Assembly: GCA_002373375.1 (NCBI GenBank)
Contig: DFLE01000001.1
Span: forward strand, 1-64,000
DNA length: 64,000 nt
Direction of reading: 5' to 3'
Source: Prevotellaceae bacterium UBA3627
GTDB lineage: Bacteria > Bacteroidota > Bacteroidia > Bacteroidales > Bacteroidaceae
The position numbers and the translations under genes are program-made. Numbering within the stretch: position 1 is the stretch's first letter; each line of letters opens with the position of its first letter. Below are positions 45,601-54,200 of the stretch, one piece after another. A model generated the notes under the pieces. That model saw nothing but the letters and a program-made list of their open reading frames with translations. It did no database searches and had not been told where the DNA came from.

Positions 45601-47628
45601 GCAGACTTGGCTGGTACGGTATATGGTAAGGATGCCAGTGGCAACTTCAGTAAGACTGTCGCCATCAACATCACCGATTATCCGCAGAACATGGTGGGCA
45701 ACTCATATTACTACTATAACGGACGTTCGTTCCTCTCACGTAGTAATGTCTCTATTATCGGACAGAGTCAGGACAGCACTGTGATATACAGTGACCCGCG
45801 CGTAGCAGGAACCTACATGTCTTCCACACTGCGCATACAGTGGGATGTGGCAAACACCTATATGCAGGATCTCACCCTTGAGAACCGTTTCTGTAACTCT
45901 CAGGGTAATAGTCCGGAAGCAGGTATAGACAAGAATGGAGGTGGTGCGTCAGCACTTTATGACAACGGTTATCATACCGTGGGCAAGAACGTGACGCTCA
46001 AGGCTCATGAGGGAACGTATGCCTCTCTCGTATGGGACGGAGGTACTCCACAGAATCCTAAGAAAGTACACGACACTGACAACTATTTCGAGGATTGTGA
46101 GTTGTGGGGCAGCATGTATCCGCTCTTCGAGCAGGGACAGGCATTCTGGAACCATCCTACTATAATACTGCGTGGCTCATCAAATACTTCATATCTCTCC
46201 TTGCTTGAGTCCGACAAGACTCAGAAGTGGGGCTATGTACTCAAGGGCGGTGTTGTCAAGGCGGAGAATGATGCCGTGTATGCAAAGCAGAATAACAATT
46301 TCGCTCTTGGTTCGGGTATCCGTAACACCCCGGCTCAGACACTCATTGGCATGAAGTTTGATGTGGCACCTCTCGCATCAGGTTATCTTAACTATCAGGG
46401 TTCGGGCAATGTAATGCGCTTCCATGAGTATGGTTCAAAGACATCTACGGATCTGCCTATGGATTTGTCAAGCCGTTCACTCGCTGTATTTGCTCCGGGA
46501 GCAGGTTCTGACGAGTGTGTCCTGACAGAGGAACAGGCTGCGGAGTACACATTGGCCAACGTGCTTGGTGGCAGCACAGCCTATGATCCTACCATCTACA
46601 CCAAGCAGGTGGATCTCACAGGTGTGTTATTGTCACAGTCTGACGAGGGTATCACATGGACGGGCAGCAACGAAGCTCTCTGTTACTTTATCTTCCGTCA
46701 AAATGAGAAGACAAAGGAGTTTGAGTTCTATGACATCACTACAAGAACCATATATCAGCCTGACACTGCACAGACCGGTCGCGTATTCTATGTGCGTGCC
46801 GCCAACGAGCGCGGCGGACTGGGCAAACCGTCAAAGACGATTGTTTACCAGAACCTTGGTGAGTTTATCTTAAAGGTGTCACACCTCACTAATGACGTAG
46901 GTTTCTGTGAGGACAGCAATAAGAAGGAAGAGTGGACAGGATGGAGTACTATCTGTCTGCCGCACAATGCCAAGGTGCCTTCGACCAGTTACAATGAAGA
47001 CGGTTCAGACGGAACAGGTAATATCACAGTCTATGGTGCCCAAGGAGCCCTCGGTGGTGAGAAGAATGTCATTGTCTTGAAGAAAGTTTCTTATATCAAG
47101 GCGAATATGGGTTACATCGTCTATGCAACCACTGGTGAGTCTTCTATGAACTACTGCTTCAAGTACACATGGGATTCCAGTGTCGCATCATCTACTACTT
47201 CTGACAGTTACCTTGACGGTAACCCGTCAGACAAGGATGTGGCAGTAGGTACGGTCAACTGTTACACTATGGCATACAAGAAGACCATCAACCCTGATTG
47301 CGTCGGCTTCTATAAGTTCATCGGCGACATGATACCAGCTCACAAGGCGTATCTGACCGTTGAGACGCTGGCAGATAAGGGATTCAAGCTCGACACTACA
47401 GGCGCAAATTCAAAGGAGCTCAACTTCCGCTTCCTCTTTGACGAGGATGATGAGAACTACTATGAGTACGAGGAAGATGCCGACGGCATTGACGATGTCA
47501 GAGTAACCCGTGATGGTGATGAGGAGACCGTCTTTGACCTCAGCGGCAAGCGACTCGACAAGTCACAGCTCCGCAAGGGTATGGTATATGTCATCGGCGG
47601 TAAGAAAGTACTGTGGAACGGAGAATAA
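36649..47628 (+). CDS. Giant secreted protein with degenerate CE8 (pectin methylesterase-like) domain
   Basis: This 3659-aa protein has a signal region MARFMVMVFLSLLMTAMG; ATGs at 36649 or 36673 are possible starts. Modules: Bacteroides/InlB-type repeats (about 187-262, 835 and 1411, each with KDGYTL-GW or similar), five Ig-like modules with Y(Q/E)WY (about 413, 508, 772, 1090 and 1349), ~160-aa beta modules between them, a chitobiase C-terminal-like domain (about 1893-1985, YYTIDGSEPS) and a CE8 beta-helix (about 2935-3240). The CE8 active site is lost: G3099, E3121, G3122, Y3157 and S3222 stand where Q, Q, D, D and R are expected. A WSTICLP module and the tail DLSGKRLDKSQLRKGM follow. It is paralogous to the next gene, and a pectin-binding role is inferred. 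Confidence 0.85.
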   Translation: MKFIKCNAMTRIMSNNKETMSLTKDNRKRSANMARFMVMVFLSLLMTAMGRLDVFADDLNKDINIEGYGVKYLYEFTTNTPQVLPTSGDLRYRAGFGLHNYGGGGRSANVSVKVSKDDILIFQEYTTTAGKTGPFLYNVTHATKDSELSDKLGYQVWKVNEDATSISLSLYRYGGISRMLRLRKSVNINFEKGADQTLVGDVPSSIVLTKSDSVKIPVNATLYKTGYTLTGWTDGVNNYKVNEISSIIDDVTLTPVLRANTVSQTESLKILESTFENVKWTENDASAAYVKSLDFNGEAQDVALIVKNRTITIDAVKGMKITFPEDMVSYFSCSATDITKSANIWTYTAGSSPITISYSGNNALLASIKVAYPMTESPVIYSNIPDTCNVRLDDELKLSIGVYNIDTERGDTYQWYKNSTASVDDASIISGATSNIYVVPTSIENKGTNFYFCKATNSKGSVVSKISCVTVNPVPEIHTDIEKLYAINIGDTKSISIGVYNMQLSGSTYQWYRNTIESTENAEPVTGATSNTYTLPSSEENKGTVYYYCIARNSEGADTSTITRVYVADYVMFDFKNGYNSYSENERTLGTKDGYIGFSTLKDLALRTVEGLEPMYEVPAKAVLYPYELSGYFGIAEYTEGAIQIVPGTGLQNNTNERPLIITNVKPGEVVKIIGPTLKTITAQSNSNGGRAEYDIYANADSTVYNLLVKTAGNLTFTLARSGGTTIQYIYVANRHRPTVTTSLDGGTREIARNSTSTLSIAATADDSNPLTYQWYRADNDTIRGGREIKGATGSEYTTVAGESYYYYCVAFNSVTGTADVSKKTTHVETTPEFRYKNNDAAATGELPADQVIPVGGTHTVEKRNYLMFKDGYTLKGWTDSTVVADTLVLTHQFGKGYTTVNDRVLYPYFTKNNRLLDDIVTNVIVRWPFATDNDAPTVTWDDEKEHILPSQAVVTDENQDLAARIKSTGFTTGTDGATVAAGTTIRVPVFYGTIVRLYTVGDVVPSVSVIDSELANPMTMSADGNVLSYKHYGDKDTITLTLGAGTYEQLYVNYAPSGMPKFANDLQSDYYCETGKSVTMSVVASDGVTYQWYKNTKLSNTGGTLIVGATSASYTATRNTDGSDYYYVRIHNNYGDTYSSCTTVTYYSYVTHDFVTWDAADANAYKVGSNDDGMYYGIAQADAIKAYKYIYPYGMAGYYSVQNGDLRIRTTEGLREGLKNFGSGPRYLHINNMKKGQHIYITGNALNAHFYTTEGLRDNGGGFRDAGKFTVTFSEGNTKADLEMTQDGHIMIYVARAAALRTITLPTKYTPVITKDLEESYVVDKDSKVTLKVEARPAAEIEGQNLVYEWYKNTSNSNKGGTLIAGADSSSLVIDKVTENAFYYCLVKNSVTETVAASSPAAVGYYVTVTFKNNDAAAYGEAPKSAKVQGGVPYTIPVNQTLIKDGYTLTAWKVGDSKVATGGEFTPQNDVTLTPVFTQNADNASLAKRPDPMSIHWVFSTANGSAEYNDSVSANVNQVSVNNSTIDVGIKMTKGDNQKNSVMASTGWLNANNGDFVLPVVKGAKVTLSVYNTTGITINGESIAYSADKGQTGAVKYEYTYMGKDKEITLNVGENYIKDITIDYPFPEVLEADKEKYELAIKDAKAASKSVVVKVTGRNLVGGSSVTLVKDAKGDNVTVVPEEFSVADDGTVSQEILVTYAGSAVHAADSTVLKFRYSDDVEAEFKVMFSREKAYTGTSKLTAISKKTVWNWAGSTSNITPEQDAYFVFRDITLDDGVSWPETITPANLAGVGTYFAHNSVKCFEGKELYFETTRKGTVEVDFSSTASNSITLAVNDKDTEYTSASTSVVTTKQKIAVDSGLVKLWAHTTGIATGEQNVRIYKVTFTPDAEKPTIVLDAETSSFTITGSADVNLRDDDPDKETIYYTIDGSEPSLSSNKYGGTAVKLYTNRTIKAIAVATNKNNSEVDSLTTDMKTYKLTVGVYPSNSGRVVLSPTVPNNEYTLNSEVTLKGVGMTGYGVRGWAKSRTDIADGKFENENKSSYTVTIDSVSNEFWAVFKKGVEVTVIYDVANAKFLDKSDNVVSGFEIENYRAYFNMQHMKSPVVSGSITAPATYPLYTGFFHNGCPYSLIYWEDTDGEKYELGTNTVVAESNKTVTLIPVYKQNVWSTFLETRKSKFDVTWHFSRSEFAHPATVASGNTFWLATNTEHLDYFDQLGNPVSDQTVDIGIEIDTYDSSDSIAFTNEEIDTWASIKPGTKIHIPSAYGAKLTLATYGTINGGGGGTTINGKSPDNVYDEKIPTDELGAYLYTWTIQNDEESAELYIGNDFSYYRYIKGEYMEATESYLKYSSNNDEMGTVTAALTTDDDKYTSKESELGHSYPKSANVTVTAERKEFYELKYWLTSEGTKIYPDGRYQTKSQQADSVYSTVSNGTNIDGVMFTGVTGENEMKYSISFNLDRFYDVQAVFGDRNSYYVNFSVGEGKGLALPLAHVEEGKKFDMPAGNYNLYKDGYTLKYYVEQGVDNSPHYEFGKSYDIDHNMRLIPVFKANNKSLIDITDVEGRTVTWDVSYMQFDFTGANGHMIAQLPVDDNDTIDVRCYFSVNDNNVSEKINEGSLEVSAGAVLDIISTSNCVFNVKTATGTEFKAGDVKIGTDDKQAGNDVSVAITTASSAQQIKFVKAAKVKSISVTYKSLNKPRSLKSVTIGSSQLSTEQLATLNSTTNYTHTCSASVVYDADNTMPAVTAVPMDADGATVDITQATIENQVATILMKVNGITIETYNIYFNLADMVSPTFSNVKVNTSEVSVSGGSSVSLDETERQSTSGTVSLTFDHPMKSATVNALGQTMNAVATGNVLQLTYWNLNPNTSYTLNIPENSLEDVYGEKYGSAISITFKTATVSAVSSTKFNYVVTHKILWDGVTQTAKDTIQFVADDVIANLKRQDIQYGTLEEGITLANKAGGTERFRIFVPNGEYNMKGTEPLIAADLAGTVYGKDASGNFSKTVAINITDYPQNMVGNSYYYYNGRSFLSRSNVSIIGQSQDSTVIYSDPRVAGTYMSSTLRIQWDVANTYMQDLTLENRFCNSQGNSPEAGIDKNGGGASALYDNGYHTVGKNVTLKAHEGTYASLVWDGGTPQNPKKVHDTDNYFEDCELWGSMYPLFEQGQAFWNHPTIILRGSSNTSYLSLLESDKTQKWGYVLKGGVVKAENDAVYAKQNNNFALGSGIRNTPAQTLIGMKFDVAPLASGYLNYQGSGNVMRFHEYGSKTSTDLPMDLSSRSLAVFAPGAGSDECVLTEEQAAEYTLANVLGGSTAYDPTIYTKQVDLTGVLLSQSDEGITWTGSNEALCYFIFRQNEKTKEFEFYDITTRTIYQPDTAQTGRVFYVRAANERGGLGKPSKTIVYQNLGEFILKVSHLTNDVGFCEDSNKKEEWTGWSTICLPHNAKVPSTSYNEDGSDGTGNITVYGAQGALGGEKNVIVLKKVSYIKANMGYIVYATTGESSMNYCFKYTWDSSVASSTTSDSYLDGNPSDKDVAVGTVNCYTMAYKKTINPDCVGFYKFIGDMIPAHKAYLTVETLADKGFKLDTTGANSKELNFRFLFDEDDENYYEYEEDADGIDDVRVTRDGDEETVFDLSGKRLDKSQLRKGMVYVIGGKKVLWNGE

Positions 47629-47651
47629 TTTTTTAATAGCATTTTTCGGGA

Positions 47652-47685
47652 GGCTATCAAGCGTGATGCTTGGTAGCCTTTTTTT
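47652..47685 (+). terminator. Terminator of the first giant gene
   Basis: An 11-bp stem (GGCTATCAAGC with GCTTGGTAGCC, one G-U pair), a 5-nt loop and seven Ts. Confidence 0.92.
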
Positions 47686-47773
47686 CGTTATATCGTTATA
47701 TCGTTATATCGTCATCTCGTTATTTCGTTATTTCGTCATATCGTCATGTCGATGTTTCGTTATTTCGTTATTC
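47686..47773. repeat. 8-bp microsatellite, 11 units
   Basis: Eleven units of CGTTATNT or close variants, strictly 8 bp apart. They lie between the terminator and the promoter of the second giant. Confidence 0.85.
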
Positions 47774-47792
47774 CGTTTTATGTGTTAAAATG

Positions 47793-47823
47793 TTTGGTAG
47801 ATAAAAGAAATATATTATCTTTG
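47793..47823 (+). promoter_or_regulatory. Promoter of the second giant gene
   Basis: TTTG (47793-47796), a 19-base spacer and TATCTTTG (47816-47823), an exact consensus match. The start codon is ~460 nt away. Confidence 0.7.
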
Positions 47824-48026
47824 CAGGTGTAAGGTGGAACAAAATTACCACCTTTACACGTTAACTGACTATAAAATTAACTGATAAAAGCCATGCAGGT
47901 ACATGCTGGCACAGTAAAACTAACTATTATCTAACTATATAAACAAATAGTAATAAGAGAGACAAGAAAACAATAGACATATATAGGTAACTAACTATTA
48001 TTCAGCCTTTAGAGACTTGTTAATTG

Positions 48027-48077
48027 AAAATCCTTTTAGTAGTAAAGATGCGAAATCTGTACTACTAAAAGGATTTT
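48027..48077 (+). promoter_or_regulatory. 18-bp hairpin in the leader of the second giant gene
   Basis: Arm AAAATCCTTTTAGTAGTA (48027-48044) pairs perfectly with 48060-48077 around a 15-nt loop. It ends GGATTTTGCATTTG, so it may be an attenuator-like terminator. A remnant of an inverted-repeat element is another reading. Confidence 0.6.
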
Positions 48078-48291
48078 GCATTTGTTAAACAATCTTAATT
48101 TAGGGCGAATGGGAGCTATTTGGTATATTTTTACCCCTCGGTTTTGAGTGTAATTGCTATTTTTGCATATTGAAAAATACTGCGTAATAGGGGATGACCT
48201 CCCGTGTTACGTCGGTGAGTGGTGTTATTCGCCATAATAAATCAACTGACATATACAAAGCAAAACCAACTGACAAGATATCATATAGCCT

Positions 48292-51200
48292 ATGAAAACT
48301 TTACGTTATATACTCTGCTACATTGCGGCAAGGCCGCAATGCTCCTTGAAGAACGGTGCGGCTGCTTCAGCGTGCGAGTCCCTTGCATGTGCTCGGCGTT
48401 TACTCGCGTTAACTGTTCTCGCGATTACCATGCTGCTTGGTAGCGGCGTGGAAATGTGGGCTGCTACGGAGACCACTCCTGTGGGTACTAAGGATACCGA
48501 TGCTGTGGGTACTTCCTATAGCATAAGCGGCGGAACTTATATCGCAGGTGCAGGCTCTTCGTACCCTTTCGCAGAAGGGAACAAAGGTCTGAAGATGCGA
48601 ATGCAAAGAGGAGGCATTGCGAATGTCAGCACTTACTCTCTAACCATCAATGTCAACAGTGGTTATGTCATAACTGGTATGGACTCGTTCTTGGACATGA
48701 GCAATGGTGAAGGCGCAATGAAGATAACAGGAGTATATGCGGATGGAGACTATGACCATAATCTTATAAGTGAGGAGTTTCTGGCTGGCACAACTCCTAG
48801 CAGTCCTACACGTATGCCTTCTGTGTTTGGCTTCCGTGCTGCGAAGAAGTTAGAGATAGCAGTGGAACAAAACGGAGCAACAGGTTATCAGGCTATCTTT
48901 TTTGCCACGTTCACCTATGAGAAGAATACAGACTTTGAGATGATACTTAACAACACTTCTGGCACTTTGCTGACAGAGGAGGAAATCAACAGTCTGTCTG
49001 AATACAACTTCGGTGTGACATCAGCGGGGGAGCGCGTATCAGCAGATGACGTGTCTTCTGTAGCTACGGTTACAGGTAAATATCATAACTCCCATGGTAG
49101 TACGGGTGTGAGTGTCACCACCACGGTCGCCGGTCCCACGAGGTTTACTGTGGGCACGTGTGCGTATTATAACACAACGGTGATTAACCTGAAGAACGGT
49201 GACGATGTCATTGCGACAGCGAGAGCCTCTGAGGACTATCCGTTAGCTTGCTGGGAGCAGAACCATGACAATGTCGTTGAGCTGTATTATTATGGTACAG
49301 ATGCTGCCACGCTCACGCTCAGCGGTATGTCATATTGCCCGTACATCAAGGCGGAGCGCATCGCCGTCTCTGACCTGAATGTCGTTGCAGGCAAAGAGAC
49401 TATAGAGCGACCGGTCAATGATACTTACACGTTGACAAAAGGTATTGACTATACCACGTCATCAACAGGAGCCATAACTTACGCCTCAAGTGATGAGAGC
49501 GTAGCCACGGTCAGTTCTGCCGGTGTCATAACGATCGTTGACGGCGGTACTGCGACCATCACCCTGACGCAGGCTGCCACGAGTGATTATCCAAGCAAAT
49601 CACTTGAGTTCACGGTTACAGGTACGTTTGATGGAGTGCTGCCGATTATTGACAATGATATTGCGGAGGCTGCCACAGTCGGAACCTCGGTAAGCAAGAT
49701 GTTTATGCTTGCAGCGCGCGCCGCAAGTACATATAAATGGTATGTCAGCACAACCAATGCATACGAGGGCGAGGCGGTCAGCGATGCGGACAATGACGGT
49801 TCGTCGTATGTGTTCAGTCGCGCTGTTGCCGGCACCTATTATGTTTACTGCGTGCTTCATAACGAGAATGGTGACACTAAGTCTTCTATTTGTGCGGTTA
49901 CGGTGCAGGATGGAGTACATACCTTTGACTTCACCTCATGGAGCAATGCCACAAAGACAAACCTGTCCGCGGATACAGAGGCATGGAAGTACAAGGACGT
50001 GGAAGCGTACAAGGACGCGGGAGCGTGGACTATTAATGTTGCGTCAGGTAGATGGATGGCAAACGGCACTGTGATAGCAGAGACCGACAACCTTGTCTTT
50101 GACGGTCCGATGACAGGCGATGCCTATGCCGTGGTTTTCAATCAGCCTAAGGAAGGGTCGTCTGAGTTCGCTGGCTCACAGTATCTGCAGCCTAATCAGA
50201 ATTACGGTTTTGTGATACCAAACGTGCGTGTTGGCTCTGTCTTGTCTATGATGATAGAGTCACACAATTCTATCAGAACACGAGGCGTGAATATCCATGT
50301 GGGAACGGATGCAACTGGTCCTTGTCTTACTAATACTCCGGCTGCACAAATCAAGGCTGATAGCACAGCCATCTATCCTTGGACTGCGTACGATACTCCG
50401 CGTTATCCCTCAATGACGGTTACGGCGGCCTCTCTCGTCGGCACTCCTTATGAGGGTAAGGATTATGTTGACCTCTATGTCAAGCCTAACGCTATCATAC
50501 ATATATATAATATAGACTGCGACTATAACGACTTCGTGGTATGGAAGAGAGCGTTAGGTTTCAACAACCACGGCTTAACCTATGCCCTGACCAAGGGCAT
50601 TGACTATAACACGTCCTCGTCAGCGGCGATAACCTTCACTTCGTCTGATCCAGGTGTAGCCACAGTCAGCAGCACAGGCGTTATCACCTCCGTGGCTGAC
50701 GGCGAGGCTGTCATAACATTGCGTCAGGCTGCCCACGATGGTATGCCGGCAATAGAGAAGAGCATCACCGTCACGGTTGACGGCACGGTGTATATCACGT
50801 ATGACAAAGGTGAGACAGGAGCGGTCGGCACCCTGCCAGCCAACTCCACCGCAGAGCGTGGCAGCTCCATTACTTTGCCTTATCAGCCAAACAAATTACT
50901 ATATAAGACAGGCTGCACGCTTGTAGGCTGGAACGACGGCGCTACAGACTATGCTGTCGGCTCCGCATATCCTGTGACAGAAAATGTCACCCTGACCCCG
51001 GTTTTCCGTGCCAACACCAAGACACTTGATGCTCTTGAGAACAATGTGACAGCCACATGGTATTTCGGAAAGAGTAATGGAGCCCCAAGCGTGGCTTGGG
51101 AACACAGTGGCAATCAGTATCTCGTCACACAGTCAGATGTGGAGGGCGAGACACAGGATATGCCTTTGATAGTCAACACAGATGCTGGTAAGTTCAATAA

Positions 51201-54200
51201 CTCTGGCCGTACCGACCAGTGGGCACAGGTCAACGGTGGCACCAAGTTCATCATCCCTGCCGTCAGCGGCATGAAGATAGAGTTCATGAACTTTTTCAGC
51301 AAGCCTTCAGGCACTATCACCGACGGCAGCCTGTCAACGGATATGACCGTCTCTGGCCTGAAGATGTCATATACATACGTAGGCAACGCCTCTACCGTGA
51401 CCGTCACAGTCAATGAGGGCGGTTACGGAAGCGGACTTATCGTAACCTATCCTCGTCTGCCTAAGCCAGAGATAACCGGCGACCTCGCCTCTTCTTACAC
51501 AGTAAGGAGCGGCTCGCCAAAGACTCTCAAGGTAGAGGTCAGCGGCGCCACACGCTACCAGTGGTATAAGAACACTACGGCAAGTACCACTGGCGCTACA
51601 GCCATCAGTGGTGCCACCACCGCCACATACACCGTGGCAGAGCCTGCAGAGGGAGAGTACTACTACCTTGCAGCAACCAACAGCTACGGCACGGTGACAT
51701 CAAACATCACTACGCTTAGAATAACCACCCATACCTTTGACTTCACCGTCTGGAGCGACGACACAAAGGCAAACCTGCGTGCGGGTTCGTGGGCCAACGC
51801 CGGCACCACCAAGCCCTCGTCCAACTGGAGCGACGTGGAATTAGAGAGTACTACGACCGGTCCTACGGATGCAACTCGTGACAACTGCTTCTGGCAGATA
51901 AATACAGAGAGCGGCACGCTCCATGCCGACGGCAAGGAGATAAGCGAGCTGAAAGGCCTCTCCTTCTGCAACACCGTGGGGCGCAGCCTCGCCATAGCCC
52001 TTGACTATCCGTCAACTGACCTTGGTACCTACCACGGCGGCTCATACCTATGGCTCGGCGGCAAGACAGGCACGGACTATTTCACCATCCCTGCCGTCAA
52101 GGTAGGCTCGGTTATTAAGATAGGTATAGAGAGCCACAAGTCAAGTGACGCACGCGGCATAACACTGAAGGTCAACGGTACAGAGCTGAAGGCTCCCGAC
52201 GGCAGCAGCGTGCCTCTGCCCACCACATACGTGGAGCAGGAGTGGCTGGTGAAAGGCAGCGGCGACGAGGAGTACGTCAATGTAATTGTGCACCACACCA
52301 ACGGCTGCCACATATATTATATAGACTGTGACATGGCAGGCTTCTCCATGCTTAACACCAGTTATGTAGTCAAGACAGGCGAGAGCTATCTGCTCGAGTC
52401 AGGTACCGACTATGAGAATATCAGTGGTGCGCCTGTTACATATACCTCAGGCAATACAGACCTCACCACCATATCCTCTGACGGACTGATACGTATGTTG
52501 CGTGGCGGCACCGTGACAATCACGGCGCACCAGGATGCCAACGGTATATACTCAGCGTCAGACCAGACCTTCACCGTCTCCTCCACCAATGCACAGTTGG
52601 AGGTGTCGGCGGAGCCTCTGTCACTCGTTATTAACGATGCCAAGGTAAAGTACCAGACGGTAAAGGTGTCGCTCACGGGTACAGACTTCACCCCTTACTC
52701 TACAGCCAGCCTCGCTGTAAGTGGCTCATCAGCAAATATCACCGTCGCTCCGACTTCCTTCAAGGTGGAGAATGACGGCACCATATCACAGCAGTTCACT
52801 GTTACCTATGCCACGGACGCTGTGGATAACGGCGGCACGCTCACGCTCACCTTCGCCGCAGAGGACAAGACAAAGAGCATCAGCCTGCCTTACAGCCGCA
52901 GCGTGGCATACGCCGGCACGGCTCTCAGCGATGTCACCGGCTATCGTCAGTGGGACTGGAGCGGAGCCTCGGCCGATGTCATGTCAAAGAGCAAGGACGG
53001 CCAGATGGCATTCGCAGATGCCGAAGGCACATGGCCGGCAGGTGTTACCGACGCTGAGGGCTATTACGGCGGCACGCAGTATCTGGCAGGTGTCGGACAG
53101 TATCTCTCAAAGACCGACGGATGCTTCCAGGGCTCAGAGCTCTATTTCCATAACACAGTGCCTGGCACCATTGAGGTGGTGTTCTCTAACACTGGCGCAT
53201 CGGAGCGCCCATACCGTTACCTCAACGTCAACGGTGTTAACACCGCTTTCCGTTCAAAGGCTGTTGACAAGGTGACATCAGGCTTGATAAAGGTGCCGGC
53301 AGGAGGTGTCACCATACAGGGACGCTTCAATGACGAGGAAGGCGACGAGATAACCGACTCCATAGGCTTCGGTCCGCAATACCTGCGTATATATAAGGTG
53401 ACATTCTCGCCTAATGCCAACGCACCTGTTGTCACACTGAACAATGACAACGCAACGTTCACCCTTGCCACAGACGATCCTGACGATGTGATATACTATA
53501 CCATCGACGGCACCGAGCCTGATGCCATCGACGGCATAAGATACGTGCCCAACCTTGATGACAACCAAGTGGATCAGGGCATACACCTTGATATGAATGT
53601 GACGATAAAAGCCATCGCCACCAACAGTAAGAAGAATAACTCCGACGTAGTGTCTAAGACTACAAAGTTCAAGACCTATAAGATGAATGTCACAGCCATA
53701 CCGCGTGCGGGTGGTTATGTGGTGTTCACGCCAGAGTCAGAGAACAACAGCTACACCAAGGGTACCAAGGTGGCTATGCGCATCGTAGCCAAGGCCGGTT
53801 ACGGCTTCACCGGATGGGCTCTTACCCGCGGCGCTGACGCTTACAGCACCGAATATACCGACACCGTGGTTATCACCAGCGGCACCAACGAGCGTTTCAT
53901 ATACTTTGAGAAAGGTCCGGAGGGAACGGTGAGGTATGATGTTCAGCACGCGATATTCATGAACAGAACATTCTCAGACGGTACTGCTACCCCTGAAGAC
54001 CTCTCTGCCACTAAGCTGATAAATGGTGTTGAGGAAACGGTATTGTTTGGTTCTGTTGACAAACAGGCAAACTTGTATGACTATGCTCTTCTCAGTGCGG
54101 AGGATGAGATGTATGAAGCCATAAAAGGTTACGATAAGTTTATGAGTGGCGGACTGACATCTACATCAATCTTTGTCCCGGGAAACTATGGATTGTATTG

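Larger units (their letters stand above)
47629..48291. other. 663-bp region between the two giant genes
   Basis: It contains a terminator, an 8-bp microsatellite, an exact consensus promoter and a ~460-nt untranslated leader with an 18-bp hairpin. No gene is seen. Confidence 0.7.
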
